This document shows, one piece after another, positions 18,260-27,191 of a stretch of 60,945 bases of DNA; within the stretch, counting starts at the first letter, position 1; the number at the start of each line of letters is the position of its first letter. The stretch spans positions 1-60,945 of the forward strand of contig CAKZOD010000119.1 of the NCBI GenBank assembly GCA_937136055.1, read 5' to 3'. The notes below the pieces were generated by a model. That model had not been told where the DNA came from, ran no database searches, and saw only the letters and a list, made by a program, of their open reading frames with translations. The DNA is from an uncultured Oceanospirillaceae bacterium. Its GTDB lineage: Bacteria > Pseudomonadota > Gammaproteobacteria > Pseudomonadales > Balneatricaceae. The position numbers and the translations under genes were made by a program.

Positions 18260-18973
18260 ATGAGCCTTTCTGATACCAACGTTGACCCAAATGAAATCGC
18301 TAAATTTGAAGAGCTAGCCAGCCGTTGGTGGGATAAAAATAGTGAATTCAAACCTCTACATGACATCAACCCTTTGAGAGTTGGGTACATTGATCGTTTG
18401 GCATCACTGGAAGGCAAAAAGGTATTAGACGTTGGTTGTGGCGGCGGTATTCTCAGCGAATCAATGGTGCAAAGAGGCGCTGATGTCACAGGAATCGATC
18501 TCGGTGACGCTCCACTAAAAGTAGCTAAACTTCACGGCCTAGAAAGCGGTTTTAAGGCAAAATACCAAAAGATTTCTGCTGAACAAATGGCGCAGGAACA
18601 CCCTGAAGAGTTCGATGTTATTACTTGTATGGAAATGCTTGAGCACGTACCAGATCCAAGCTCTATCGTGAATGCTTGCGCAAAAATGCTAAAGCCTGGT
18701 GGCACACTCTTTTTCTCAACGATCAACCGCAACCCTAAGAGTTACTTATTCGCGATTGTCGGCGCTGAGCATGTTCTCAAATTAGTGCCTAAAGGCACCC
18801 ATGAATTCAAGAAGTTTATAAAGCCTTCTGAGCTTGCCACTTGGATTCGTAACAGCGACTTAAAAATACAAGATATGGTTGGTATGACCTACAACATAGT
18901 GACCAACGAATACCGCCTCGATGAAAATGATTTAGACGTAAACTACATCGTTTGCGTGCAACGTAACAGCTGA
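18260..18973 (+). CDS. ubiG: Ubiquinone biosynthesis O-methyltransferase UbiG
   Basis: 237 residues. SAM-dependent methyltransferase that performs both O-methylations in ubiquinone synthesis. Motif I VLDVGCGGG is at 55-63; FEELASRWWD near the N-terminus and the substrate-side SAEQMAQEHPEEFDVITCMEMLEHVPDP and TINRNPKSYLFAIVGAEHVLKLVPKGTH are UbiG-specific. It heads ubiG-mupP-yciK, the gene order known from Pseudomonas. Confidence 0.96.
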   Translation: MSLSDTNVDPNEIAKFEELASRWWDKNSEFKPLHDINPLRVGYIDRLASLEGKKVLDVGCGGGILSESMVQRGADVTGIDLGDAPLKVAKLHGLESGFKAKYQKISAEQMAQEHPEEFDVITCMEMLEHVPDPSSIVNACAKMLKPGGTLFFSTINRNPKSYLFAIVGAEHVLKLVPKGTHEFKKFIKPSELATWIRNSDLKIQDMVGMTYNIVTNEYRLDENDLDVNYIVCVQRNS

Positions 18974-19010
18974 TTCAATAACGCTTTGACGAGTGCCCAA
19001 CGAGATTTAT

Positions 19011-19679
19011 ATGAAACAACTTGATGCAGTGTTATTTGATTTAGATGGAACCTTATTAGACAGCGCACCTGATTTTTTATTAGTGACTAATCAGATGCTC
19101 ACTAAACGCAATAAGCCGGCACTGACACTAGAGCAATTACAGTTTCAGGTATCAAATGGCGCCAGAGCGATGGTGCGCTTTGCATTTGAAGATGCTACAC
19201 AAAGCCAATTTGAAGAACTCAAGCAAGAGTTTCTCGACACTTACCTAGCCTGCATTAACCAACGTGCACAGCTGTATCCCGGCATCGACAGCCTGCTGAA
19301 CTACCTTGAAGAGAATAATATATCCTGGGGCATTGTAACTAACAAACCGGCATTATATACCGAGCACGTTGTTGAGCATTTTGGCTGGCAAAACCGTGCA
19401 GCAGTAGTTATTTGCCCTGATCATGTAAAGCAGACAAAGCCTAACCCAGAGCCTTTGCATCTCGCTTGTAAAAAGCTCAATACCACGACCGATAAGTGTA
19501 TTTACCTAGGTGATCACATAAGAGATATCCAAGCCGCACAAGCGGCTAAAATGCACAGTGTTGGCTGCGAATATGGCTATCTAAATGAAGATGAGCAAGC
19601 TGATACATGGGGTGCTAATCACCTCGTAAAAACGCCTTTAGCAGTGATTGATTACCTCAAGCAATTACAACACTTATAA
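19011..19679 (+). CDS. mupP: HAD phosphatase MupP (N-acetylmuramate 6-phosphate phosphatase)
   Basis: 222 residues from ATG 19011, which has GAG five bases upstream; an in-frame GTG at 18993 is less likely. Gph-like HAD protein with the catalytic pair Asp10/Asp12 in FDLDGTLLDSAPDF, a cap domain, VTNKP, and the Mg-binding YLGDHIRDIQAA. Pseudomonas MupP sits in the same ubiG-mupP-yciK order and removes phosphate from MurNAc-6-P during peptidoglycan recycling. Phosphoglycolate phosphatase (Gph) is the alternative; the context favours MupP. Confidence 0.85.
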   Translation: MKQLDAVLFDLDGTLLDSAPDFLLVTNQMLTKRNKPALTLEQLQFQVSNGARAMVRFAFEDATQSQFEELKQEFLDTYLACINQRAQLYPGIDSLLNYLEENNISWGIVTNKPALYTEHVVEHFGWQNRAAVVICPDHVKQTKPNPEPLHLACKKLNTTTDKCIYLGDHIRDIQAAQAAKMHSVGCEYGYLNEDEQADTWGANHLVKTPLAVIDYLKQLQHL

Positions 19680-19724
19680 ACCGCCACCTTTATATCAACA
19701 ACCCACATAACGTAGGACTTAAAT

Positions 19725-20468
19725 ATGTTTGATTACACAGCCCCCCAGCAACTTTTAAAAGACAAGGTCATCATGGTGACAGGTGCTGGCGATGGTATTG
19801 GACGTGCTGCAGCAATTACTTATGCACAACATGGCGCCACCGTTATTTTGTTGGGCAAAACACTTGAGAAGCTGGAAGCTGTGTATGATCAAATTGAAGC
19901 TTTAGGAGCTCCACAAGCTGCGATAATTCCTCTTGATTTATCAACGGCAACTGAACGTGAATATATCGAATTAACCGATAATATCGACTCTGAATTCGGC
20001 CGCCTCGACGGTTTATTACACAACGCCAGTTTACTCGGCATGCGCACCCCGATTGAGAACTATGATCCCATCACATGGGAAAAAGTTATGAAGGTCAATG
20101 CATACGCTCCTTTCATTCTTACTCAAAATTTACTGCCTTTATTGCGCCTCAGTGAAAATGGCACTATCGCTTTCACTTCATCCAGTGTGGGTGTGAAAGG
20201 CCGTGCATATTGGGGAGCTTACAGTGTTTCAAAGTTTGCGACTCAAGGCATGATGGAGATACTAGCGGATGAACTCGAAAACACCAGCAATGTACGTTGC
20301 AATTGTATCAATCCAGGCGCCACTCGCACGCCAATGCGCGCGCAAGCATACCCAGGGGAAATTCCTGAAAACAATCCAACCCCTGAAGAGATTATGCCCG
20401 TTTATTTATACCTTATGGGGAACGATAGCTTGAATATCAGTGGCCAAACCTTTAATGCTCAAAGCTAA
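19725..20468 (+). CDS. yciK: Short-chain dehydrogenase YciK
   Basis: 247 residues. SDR fold with the cofactor loop TGAGDGIGRAAA, LLHNASLLG, a catalytic Ser in FTSSSVG, and YxxxK in WGAYSVSKFA. The NCINPGATRTPMRAQAYPGE segment and the start YTAPQQLLKDKVIMVTGAG match the YciK subfamily, whose substrate is unknown. It is the third gene of the ubiG-mupP-yciK operon, closed by the hairpin at 20495-20536. Confidence 0.92.
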   Translation: MFDYTAPQQLLKDKVIMVTGAGDGIGRAAAITYAQHGATVILLGKTLEKLEAVYDQIEALGAPQAAIIPLDLSTATEREYIELTDNIDSEFGRLDGLLHNASLLGMRTPIENYDPITWEKVMKVNAYAPFILTQNLLPLLRLSENGTIAFTSSSVGVKGRAYWGAYSVSKFATQGMMEILADELENTSNVRCNCINPGATRTPMRAQAYPGEIPENNPTPEEIMPVYLYLMGNDSLNISGQTFNAQS

Positions 20469-20494
20469 TTATTAACCTGATAACAAAGCAGTTT

Positions 20495-20536
20495 TATGCG
20501 CACCTTTATTATTTGAATTAAATAAATGTGCGCATA
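20495..20536 (+). terminator. Terminator after yciK
   Basis: TATGCGCAC (20495-20503) pairs with GTGCGCATA (20528-20536); the inner TTTATT/AAATAA bases extend the stem. GTTATTTCC follows, a modest T tract. Confidence 0.7.
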
Positions 20537-20749
20537 GTTATTTCCTTATCCTTACCTCTATCTCCTGCTCCTATTTTCTATCTGCCCTTGATTTCAATAA
20601 TCACGCCTGTGGTGACTAAAAGCACTTATTGGACATTCTACTAATGTTAGATATTTGGATTAGAGCTATTTAGTAATACAACTATTAGAAATACAGATAT
20701 TGCACATTATAATTTCTAATTATTTTTCATGTTTTTGCTCAAAAAATAG

Positions 20750-21005
20750 CTAATTTCGCTCTACTATTAAAATTAGTAATACTAGGTCATCAGAAATACA
20801 TTTTCTTGTTGTACCTTCATCAATTCTTGCTAGCATGCTTGCATTGAAAAAATACAGCTCGTTATCTGTTTCAATATAAACACACAACGCTACAACAGGT
20901 TCACAAAAACAATAAAGAGTAGTACTGGCATAGCGAATCTCTAGCCCTCGCTTTCTTTGCAATAGATATAAAAAAGAAAATCGTTATAACCATTACTTTT
21001 TTCAT
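20750..21005 (-). pseudogene. Possible broken small exported protein
   Basis: Very tentative. From an ATG at 21005 the minus strand reads MKKVMVITIFFFISIA, a good signal peptide, but stops after about 34 residues. A second frame, open from 20962 to 20750, continues with 70 residues including CEPVVALCVYIETDNELYFF. The switch lies in a T-rich run (TTTTCTTTTTTAT), where a one-base slip would join the two into one secreted protein of about 85 residues. I recognise no family. The rest of the 722-bp space between yciK and the next gene shows nothing but the promoter side of the glutamine-synthetase-like gene. Confidence 0.2.
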
Positions 21006-21190
21006 GTCTAAAAACAGTTCCACTTTGCTCAAAAACAGCTTTAAGTATCAAGTTGGATGGCAATAAAATAGCGCGTATCAGATAACAAGTTGTGATAAAT
21101 TTGATCCCTATAAGCACTGCTCAGATCGAGATCAACTGAGATAAGAATTCAAACAAATATTAGTTTTCAGCGATTATAAAGGCTTAAAAG

Positions 21191-22570
21191 ATGATGAATC
21201 CCAGAGACGTTAAAACAATTAAAGATGCGAAACGCATAGTAGAAGAACGTGGTTTAAAACACGTTAAAGTGGGTCTATTCGATATAGACGGCGTTATGCG
21301 CGGCAAGTACATGAATAAAGATAAGTTCTTCTCAAGCCTCGATAGTGGCTTTGCATTCTGTGACGTCGTTTTGGGCTGGGATTCCAATGACCAACTTTAT
21401 GAAGATGTCGGTATTAAGTACACGGGCTGGCACACAGGCTACCCCGATGCACCGGTAAGAGTAATCCCAGATACCTGTAGAGATCTTCCTTACGAGCCAG
21501 GTATGTTGCTTTTTGTTTGCGAGTTTGCACAAGAGGCTAGTAAAGTATGCCCGCGCAACACATTAACACGTGTTCTAAATAAAGCAGATGAGATGGGTTT
21601 CTCAGTAAATTCAGCCTTTGAATATGAATTCTTTTTATTCAATGAAACACCAGATTCAGTACGTGAGAAAAACTACCGTAATCTAAAGCCTATTACTCCG
21701 GGTAATTATGGCTACTCTATGCTGCGAAACTCAACTCATGCTGATCTATATCACAGCATTATGGATTTTTCAGAAGAGATGGATTTCCCTATTGAAGGGT
21801 TACACACTGAAACAGGTCCGGGGGTTATGGAAGCGGCACTTGCTGTGTGTAACGCAAAAGATGCTGCCGATAAAGCAGCTCTATTTAAAACCTTTACAAA
21901 AATCTGGGCACAGAAAAACGATATAATGGCGACCTTCATGGCTAAGTGGTCAAATGACTACCCAGGCCAATCAGGTCATATCCACGTTTCTCTCGATCAT
22001 AAAGATGGCTCAGGCTCTGCATTTTACGATCCAACCAAGCAACATAACATGAGTGATACACAACGCCATTTCTTAGCAGGTTTACAGCATTTAATGCCTG
22101 AATTCTTGGCGATGATGGCACAAAGCATTAATGCATATTCACGTTTAGTGCCTGGTTTTTGGGCACCAACGGATGCAACGTGGGGAGTTGAGAACCGTAC
22201 AACGGCACTGCGTATTATTCCTGGGTCCAGCAAATCACAGCGTCTAGAGTTCCGTTTAGGCTCTGCTGATGCAAACCCATACATCGCTCTAGCTGCAATG
22301 CTAGGCGCTGGCCTTTACGGCATAGAAAATAAAATGGAGCCTCACGCTCAAGTAAAAGGCAATGCTTATGATCAGCAACATGATGCTGCACTGTCTTTAC
22401 CGCAATCTCTAAGTGCTGCAGCTTTTGCATTTAAACGCTCTGAAGCTGCACGTAGCTTATTTGGCGATGAGTTTGTTGATCACTATGCAGCGACTCGCGA
22501 GTGGGAGCAAAGAGAATTTAATAAGCATATTACCGATTGGGAAATGGCTCGCTATTTCGAAATTATCTAA
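21191..22570 (+). CDS. Glutamine synthetase-like gamma-glutamyl-amine ligase
   Basis: 459 residues, glutamine synthetase fold but of the PuuA/GlnA3/GlnA4 branch rather than true GlnA. VKVGLFDIDGVMRGKYMNKDKF replaces the GlnA N-terminus. The metal and ATP site segments are present (EYEFFLF, GPGVMEAAL, GQSGHIHVSL, RLEFRLGSADANPY). Such enzymes join the gamma-carboxyl of glutamate to an amine with ATP, protecting it for oxidation. Downstream genes on the same strand encode an aldehyde dehydrogenase, an iron alcohol dehydrogenase and a class I amidotransferase. I infer the substrate is an amino alcohol such as ethanolamine or 3-aminopropanol. A hairpin follows at 22627-22648. Confidence 0.85.
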   Translation: MMNPRDVKTIKDAKRIVEERGLKHVKVGLFDIDGVMRGKYMNKDKFFSSLDSGFAFCDVVLGWDSNDQLYEDVGIKYTGWHTGYPDAPVRVIPDTCRDLPYEPGMLLFVCEFAQEASKVCPRNTLTRVLNKADEMGFSVNSAFEYEFFLFNETPDSVREKNYRNLKPITPGNYGYSMLRNSTHADLYHSIMDFSEEMDFPIEGLHTETGPGVMEAALAVCNAKDAADKAALFKTFTKIWAQKNDIMATFMAKWSNDYPGQSGHIHVSLDHKDGSGSAFYDPTKQHNMSDTQRHFLAGLQHLMPEFLAMMAQSINAYSRLVPGFWAPTDATWGVENRTTALRIIPGSSKSQRLEFRLGSADANPYIALAAMLGAGLYGIENKMEPHAQVKGNAYDQQHDAALSLPQSLSAAAFAFKRSEAARSLFGDEFVDHYAATREWEQREFNKHITDWEMARYFEII

Positions 22571-22626
22571 TTTGTAGAAAATTAGTCGACAGCAAAGGTC
22601 ACTCTGCTTCCAATTTAACCATTGAT

Positions 22627-22648
22627 AGCCTCCTCTTCTTAGGAGGCT
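22627..22648 (+). terminator. Hairpin between the ligase and aldehyde dehydrogenase genes
   Basis: AGCCTCC (22627-22633) / GGAGGCT (22642-22648), 8-nt loop, only TTAAT after it. More likely an attenuating or mRNA-stabilising hairpin inside the operon than a full terminator. Confidence 0.5.
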
Positions 22649-22672
22649 TAATCACATATTGTAGATACTATT

Positions 22673-24061
22673 ATGAGCAACTTACAAACCACAATTTCAC
22701 CTATCGATGGCTCTAGCTATGTCACACGCGAACTCGCGACAGCTGAGCAAATAGAAACTTGCATTAGCAAAAGCGCAGCGGCGCAAAAGCAGTGGAAAGC
22801 GACGCCTGTTGAAGAGCGAGCAGCACTTTGCAGTAAAATGGTTGATGCATTTGTCGCCAATAAAGAAGTCATCGGTGAAGAGCTAGGCTGGATGATGGGC
22901 CGCCCTGTTCGCTATGGTCAAGGTGAAGTAGCAGGCATGGAAGAGCGTGCTCGCCATATGATTGAAATTGCACCTAAAGCATTAGAAACGGTGCAACTAG
23001 ACGAGAAAGAAGGGTTTACTCGCTATATCAAGCGCGAAGCGCTAGGCGTTGTGTTTGTAGTTGCCCCTTGGAACTTTCCTTACCTCACTGCTATCAATGC
23101 AATTATGCCAGCGCTTATGGCTGGCAACACCGTGATTTTAAAGCACTCAGCGCAAACACCATTATGTGCAGAGCGCTTAGCACAAGCATTTGAAGCAGCA
23201 GGATTACCGCAAGGAGTATTCCAATACATGCACCTTTCTCATGCAGATACTGCAAAAGTTATTCAAAATGAGCATATCGCACACGTCTGCTTTACAGGAT
23301 CTGTTAGCGCGGGTGCGAGCATTGAAAAATCTGCCGCGGGTCGTTTCATTGGCCTAGGCCTTGAACTAGGTGGTAAAGACCCTGCATACGTAAGAGCGGA
23401 TGTAGATCTTGATCAAGCAGTAGACACTGTCATTGACGGTGCATTCTTTAACTCTGGCCAATCTTGCTGTGGGATCGAGCGCATCTATGTAGATGCTAGC
23501 ATCCACGATGCATTCATCGAAAAAGCAACAGCTATCATCAATGGCTATAACTTAGGCCCTGCCAATGATCAAGCGACAACGTTGGGTCCTATGGTAAAGG
23601 CCTCTGCTGCTGATTTTGTCAGATCTCAAATTGATGAAGCGGTTAAGCAAGGCGCCACCAGCCATATTGATGAAAGCGCTTTCCCAATGAGCAAAGCAGG
23701 CACGCCGTATTTAGCACCACAGTTATTATCAAACGTGACACACGAGATGCGTGTTATGACTGAAGAGTCTTTCGGCCCTGTTGTAGGTGTACAGAAAGTA
23801 GAATCAGACGAGCAAGCTATCGCGCTGATGAATGATTCAGAATTCGGTTTAACCGCTTCTATTTTCACTAAAGATATTGAAACCGGTATCGCTTTGGGTG
23901 AGCAGTTAGAAACAGGGACATTCTTTATCAACCGCTGTGATTATTTAGATCCTGCGCTTGCATGGACCGGTGTTAAGAACTCAGGCCGTGGCTGCACTTT
24001 ATCAAGCCTAGGTTATGAGCAGCTGACGCGCCCTAAGTCTTTCCATATCAAAACACAATAA
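22673..24061 (+). CDS. NAD(P)-dependent aldehyde dehydrogenase
   Basis: 462 residues, complete ALDH fold. Catalytic cysteine in FNSGQSCCGIERIYVD (Cys265, next to Cys266), the general-base Glu in LELGGKDPAYV, the cofactor segment VVAPWNFPYLTAINAIMPALMAGNTVILKHS, and the closing ESFGPVVGVQ. In this cluster it should oxidise a gamma-glutamyl amino aldehyde to the acid, like PuuC/KauB in the putrescine pathway (inference from neighbours). 103 bp downstream of the ligase gene and 88 bp upstream of the alcohol dehydrogenase gene. Confidence 0.9.
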   Translation: MSNLQTTISPIDGSSYVTRELATAEQIETCISKSAAAQKQWKATPVEERAALCSKMVDAFVANKEVIGEELGWMMGRPVRYGQGEVAGMEERARHMIEIAPKALETVQLDEKEGFTRYIKREALGVVFVVAPWNFPYLTAINAIMPALMAGNTVILKHSAQTPLCAERLAQAFEAAGLPQGVFQYMHLSHADTAKVIQNEHIAHVCFTGSVSAGASIEKSAAGRFIGLGLELGGKDPAYVRADVDLDQAVDTVIDGAFFNSGQSCCGIERIYVDASIHDAFIEKATAIINGYNLGPANDQATTLGPMVKASAADFVRSQIDEAVKQGATSHIDESAFPMSKAGTPYLAPQLLSNVTHEMRVMTEESFGPVVGVQKVESDEQAIALMNDSEFGLTASIFTKDIETGIALGEQLETGTFFINRCDYLDPALAWTGVKNSGRGCTLSSLGYEQLTRPKSFHIKTQ

Positions 24062-24149
24062 TAGTGTTTGCTTAAATAATATTACAAGAAACGGTTTATC
24101 CCCGTGCTCAGTTTTTAACAGCACAGGCGAGCAAAAATTGGAGATCACA

Positions 24150-25319
24150 ATGTCTTACCAAAACTTAAGTGGCAACTGGAACTACCCGAACAATTTGCGC
24201 ACCGGCGCAGGTCGAATCAGCGAACTTGCTGATTGCTGTAAAGAGCTAGGCATGTCTGCCCCACTTCTGATTACTGATTCAGGATTAGCAGATTTGCCTA
24301 TGGTCCAAAATGCCATACAAAGCTGTATTGATGCAGATTTAAGCTGCGGCTTATTCAGCCAAATTAAGAGCAATCCTAACGGCGAGAACGTAATGGACGG
24401 TGTAGCCGCTTACCATGCTGGCAACCACGATGGCGTCATCGCATTTGGTGGAGGCTCAGGTTTAGATGCCGCTAAAGCTATTGCACTAATGGTTGGCCAA
24501 GACTTGCCATTATGGGATTTTGAAGATGTCGGTGACAACTACCTAAAAGTTAACGAGGCAGGTGTAGCACCTATCGTTGCAGTACCAACAACCGCAGGTA
24601 CTGGCTCTGAAGTGGGAAGAGCATCTGTGATCACGGATGAAAGTGCACACGTTAAGCGCATCATTTTTCACCCAAAAATGCTACCGACTATCGTATTGCT
24701 AGATGCTGAATTAACGGTTGGCCTACCTCCTCATATTACAGCCGCTACCGGTATGGATGCTCTATCACACAATATTGAAGCTTTGTGTTCACCTTTTTAC
24801 CACCCACTAGCAGAGGGGATTGCTGTTGAAGGTATCCGTTTGGTAAAAGAGTACTTACCAACGGCTGTCAGCGATGGCAGTAACATCGAAGCCAGAACAC
24901 AAATGATTGTAGCATCAATGATGGGCGCAACCGCCTTTCAGAAAGGCTTAGGCGGTATGCATGCACTCGCTCACCCTTTAGGTGCTTTATATGATGCACA
25001 CCACGGATTATTAAACGCGATTCTAATGCCTTACGTGCTTAAAGCAAACGAGAGCGCAATCACAGAGAGAATTGAGCGCGTTGCACGTTATATTGGCTTA
25101 GAAGACAGCTCATTCAACGGCTTCTTAAACTGGGTACTTGAAATGCGTAGCAGCTTAAATATCCCACATTCTTTAGCAGAAATTGATATTGACGAATCTC
25201 AACAAACACTTGTTGCGGTGATGGCAACTGAAGATCCTTCAGCGGGCGGCAACCCAACTAAGTTCACTAAAGAGCAGTATCAACAAGTGTTCATCAATGC
25301 TGTTAAAGGCAATTTATAG
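24150..25319 (+). CDS. Iron-containing alcohol dehydrogenase
   Basis: 389 residues from ATG 24150, which has GGAG six bases upstream; an in-frame TTG at 24138 is less likely. Group III (Fe-type) dehydrogenase: GGGSGLDAAKAIAL binds the dinucleotide, PTTAGTGSEV follows, and the metal site lies in GMDALSHNIEALCSPFYHPLAEGIA and GGMHALAHPLGALYDAHHG. In a gamma-glutamylation pathway an alcohol dehydrogenase makes sense only if the amine also carries a hydroxyl group. This gene is therefore my main argument for an amino-alcohol substrate. Confidence 0.9.
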   Translation: MSYQNLSGNWNYPNNLRTGAGRISELADCCKELGMSAPLLITDSGLADLPMVQNAIQSCIDADLSCGLFSQIKSNPNGENVMDGVAAYHAGNHDGVIAFGGGSGLDAAKAIALMVGQDLPLWDFEDVGDNYLKVNEAGVAPIVAVPTTAGTGSEVGRASVITDESAHVKRIIFHPKMLPTIVLLDAELTVGLPPHITAATGMDALSHNIEALCSPFYHPLAEGIAVEGIRLVKEYLPTAVSDGSNIEARTQMIVASMMGATAFQKGLGGMHALAHPLGALYDAHHGLLNAILMPYVLKANESAITERIERVARYIGLEDSSFNGFLNWVLEMRSSLNIPHSLAEIDIDESQQTLVAVMATEDPSAGGNPTKFTKEQYQQVFINAVKGNL

Positions 25320-25339
25320 TAGATTTTCAGCCTAAACAT

Positions 25340-25368
25340 CCTCAGTGTAAAGCGATGTTACACTGAGG
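25340..25368 (+). terminator. Hairpin between alcohol dehydrogenase and amidotransferase genes
   Basis: Perfect 11-bp stem CCTCAGTGTAA (25340-25350) / TTACACTGAGG (25358-25368) with a 7-nt loop and no T tract (AATTCTCC follows). Probably an intra-operon stabilising or partial-termination hairpin. Confidence 0.5.
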
Positions 25369-25395
25369 AATTCTCCACAAAAGTGAGTACATTAG

Positions 25396-26112
25396 ATGCG
25401 AATTGGTATATTAATTTGTGATCAAATTCGACCAGAGTTTGAAGGTCAATTTGATGACTACCCGGTCATGCTTGAGCAGATGATGCTCAAAATAGACAGT
25501 ACCCTTGAGTTTACTTTTTACCAAGCTTTTAAAGGCCAACTTCCAGAGAGCGTCGATGAATGCGACGTTTACCTCACCACTGGCAGTAAACATAGCGTCA
25601 ACGATGAGCTGCCTTGGATCGAAAATTTACTGCAATTTGTCTCTTTACTCGATACACATAAGAAAAAACTGGTGGGGATATGCTTTGGCCACCAGCTCAT
25701 TGCAAAAGCATTAGGTGGTTCTGTGAGTACCTCAGAGAAAGGCTGGGGAATCGGTGTTGCTTTTAACCAGGTGACTCAAGCGCAAACTTGGATGGTGGAT
25801 GAAAGTAATCAAGCACCTAGCGGTTTAGATATTGTGGTAAGTCATAAAGAACAAGTTGATCAGCTGCCTGCGCATACACAAGTCGTTGCTAGTAGCACTT
25901 TTTGCCCTAACTTCATGATCCAAGTTGAAACACACATGCTGGGTATTCAAGGGCACCCTGAGTTTTCAACGGATTACTCTATGGCATTAACGAACACTCG
26001 CTTAGACCTTATCCCTGCTAACAGAGTACGCGAAGGTTTTAATTCTTTGAGTGCACAGGTAGATGATCTTAAACTGGCCACTTGGATTCTAAACTTCTTC
26101 AAAGGCCTGTAA
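25396..26112 (+). CDS. Class I glutamine amidotransferase-like gamma-glutamyl hydrolase
   Basis: 238 residues, single GATase1 domain with no synthase partner. The triad is present: Cys96 in GICFGHQLIAKALGG, and His187/Glu189 in GIQGHPEFS. Free-standing proteins of this type (GuaA-like, as Pseudomonas PauD2) act as hydrolases of gamma-glutamyl compounds in polyamine catabolism. As last gene of this set it would release glutamate and the final amino acid (glycine or beta-alanine, depending on the amine). Convergent with the LysR gene. Confidence 0.85.
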   Translation: MRIGILICDQIRPEFEGQFDDYPVMLEQMMLKIDSTLEFTFYQAFKGQLPESVDECDVYLTTGSKHSVNDELPWIENLLQFVSLLDTHKKKLVGICFGHQLIAKALGGSVSTSEKGWGIGVAFNQVTQAQTWMVDESNQAPSGLDIVVSHKEQVDQLPAHTQVVASSTFCPNFMIQVETHMLGIQGHPEFSTDYSMALTNTRLDLIPANRVREGFNSLSAQVDDLKLATWILNFFKGL

Positions 26113-26134
26113 GCACTTATTGATTATCACTGGC

Positions 26135-26160
26135 GTTGGCGAATAATATTATTCGCCAAC
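26135..26160. terminator. Palindrome at the amidotransferase / LysR junction
   Basis: Perfect 26-bp palindrome with half-site GTTGGCGAATAAT, overlapping the stop codon of the LysR gene. Its place between convergent genes fits a bidirectional terminator, though T tracts are weak. Confidence 0.6.
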
Positions 26161-27102
26161 CTTTATATCTTCTGCTAACCAAGGAAAATCTGCGGTGAGC
26201 ACATCGACATAGCTCTCACTTAATATACGCTTACAGTCCCGTGCAATAGCACCGGGTAAGTCACCTAATTCATGCTCTCTACTTATTAAACTAATTTGTC
26301 TGCCTAATTTATTATCAAGGGGAATTAACTGCACTTGATGCTGGCGAATACCACTTTGAAACAAACACAAAGGCGTAGTAATGGTGCAACCAATACCAGA
26401 GGCTACCGCTGATACTACTGCAAAAGAGTTATCTAGCTGCAAATGAGAGACAGGATCTAATTGATTACGGCGCAAGTATTTTTCTATTTGCTGACCAATT
26501 AAAGTGCCCGATGAATAGCGAATTAGGTTGAGCTGCTGTAACACACTTGCTGTATCACGAGGTCCTTGATAATCATTTGGTACTGCCAGTACAAAAGGCT
26601 CACTTAAGATTTCGTGACGTAATAAGCCTGAATAGTCATCTAAAGGATCGTCTGAAATTGTGATGTCGACTTGTTTCGACAGAAGCATATGAGAGTGTAA
26701 GTGGGATTGACCGGACACCACACTCCAATTCTGGGTGCGATTTTTAATCACGTCAATTAAAGGCTTGCCAACAGCAGTGACGATTGAATCGACCAAAGCC
26801 ACTTTTACATGCCGTAATAATTTAAAATCAGCTCTGCGCATTTCAAGGCTGGTCATCTCAGCGGCGGCTAGGATGCTTTGCGCACGGTCATAAAAAAAGC
26901 GCCCTGCGGTTGTGACTCCCATAGGTCTTACGCTTCTGTCCATAAGCTCAATACCGAGAGATTCTTCTAACTGAGCGAGGATTTGGGAGACCGACGATTG
27001 GCTGAGTGCAAGGCGTTTTGCAGCTTCTGTTAAATTACCTGTTTCAACAACTAACACAAAAGCAGTTAACGTTTTTAGCTCAAAACCGAACGATGAAGAC
27101 AT
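26149..27102 (-). CDS. LysR-family transcriptional regulator
   Basis: 317 residues. The N-terminal winged helix has FVLVVETGNLTEAAKRLALSQSSVSQILAQLEESLGIELMDRS; a periplasmic-binding-protein-like effector domain follows from about residue 95. It lies tail-to-tail with the ligase-ALDH-ADH-amidotransferase set, so regulation of that set is possible but not shown by the usual divergent promoter arrangement. The target is unknown. Confidence 0.9.
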   Translation of the reverse strand: MSSSFGFELKTLTAFVLVVETGNLTEAAKRLALSQSSVSQILAQLEESLGIELMDRSVRPMGVTTAGRFFYDRAQSILAAAEMTSLEMRRADFKLLRHVKVALVDSIVTAVGKPLIDVIKNRTQNWSVVSGQSHLHSHMLLSKQVDITISDDPLDDYSGLLRHEILSEPFVLAVPNDYQGPRDTASVLQQLNLIRYSSGTLIGQQIEKYLRRNQLDPVSHLQLDNSFAVVSAVASGIGCTITTPLCLFQSGIRQHQVQLIPLDNKLGRQISLISREHELGDLPGAIARDCKRILSESYVDVLTADFPWLAEDIKVGE

Positions 27103-27191
27103 ATTTACTTTCCTGAAAAATCAATCACTAAAGACTCACACAGAGGCATTAGATTACCTTAAAACCGATTAATTAAACATGAAAAATGCGC

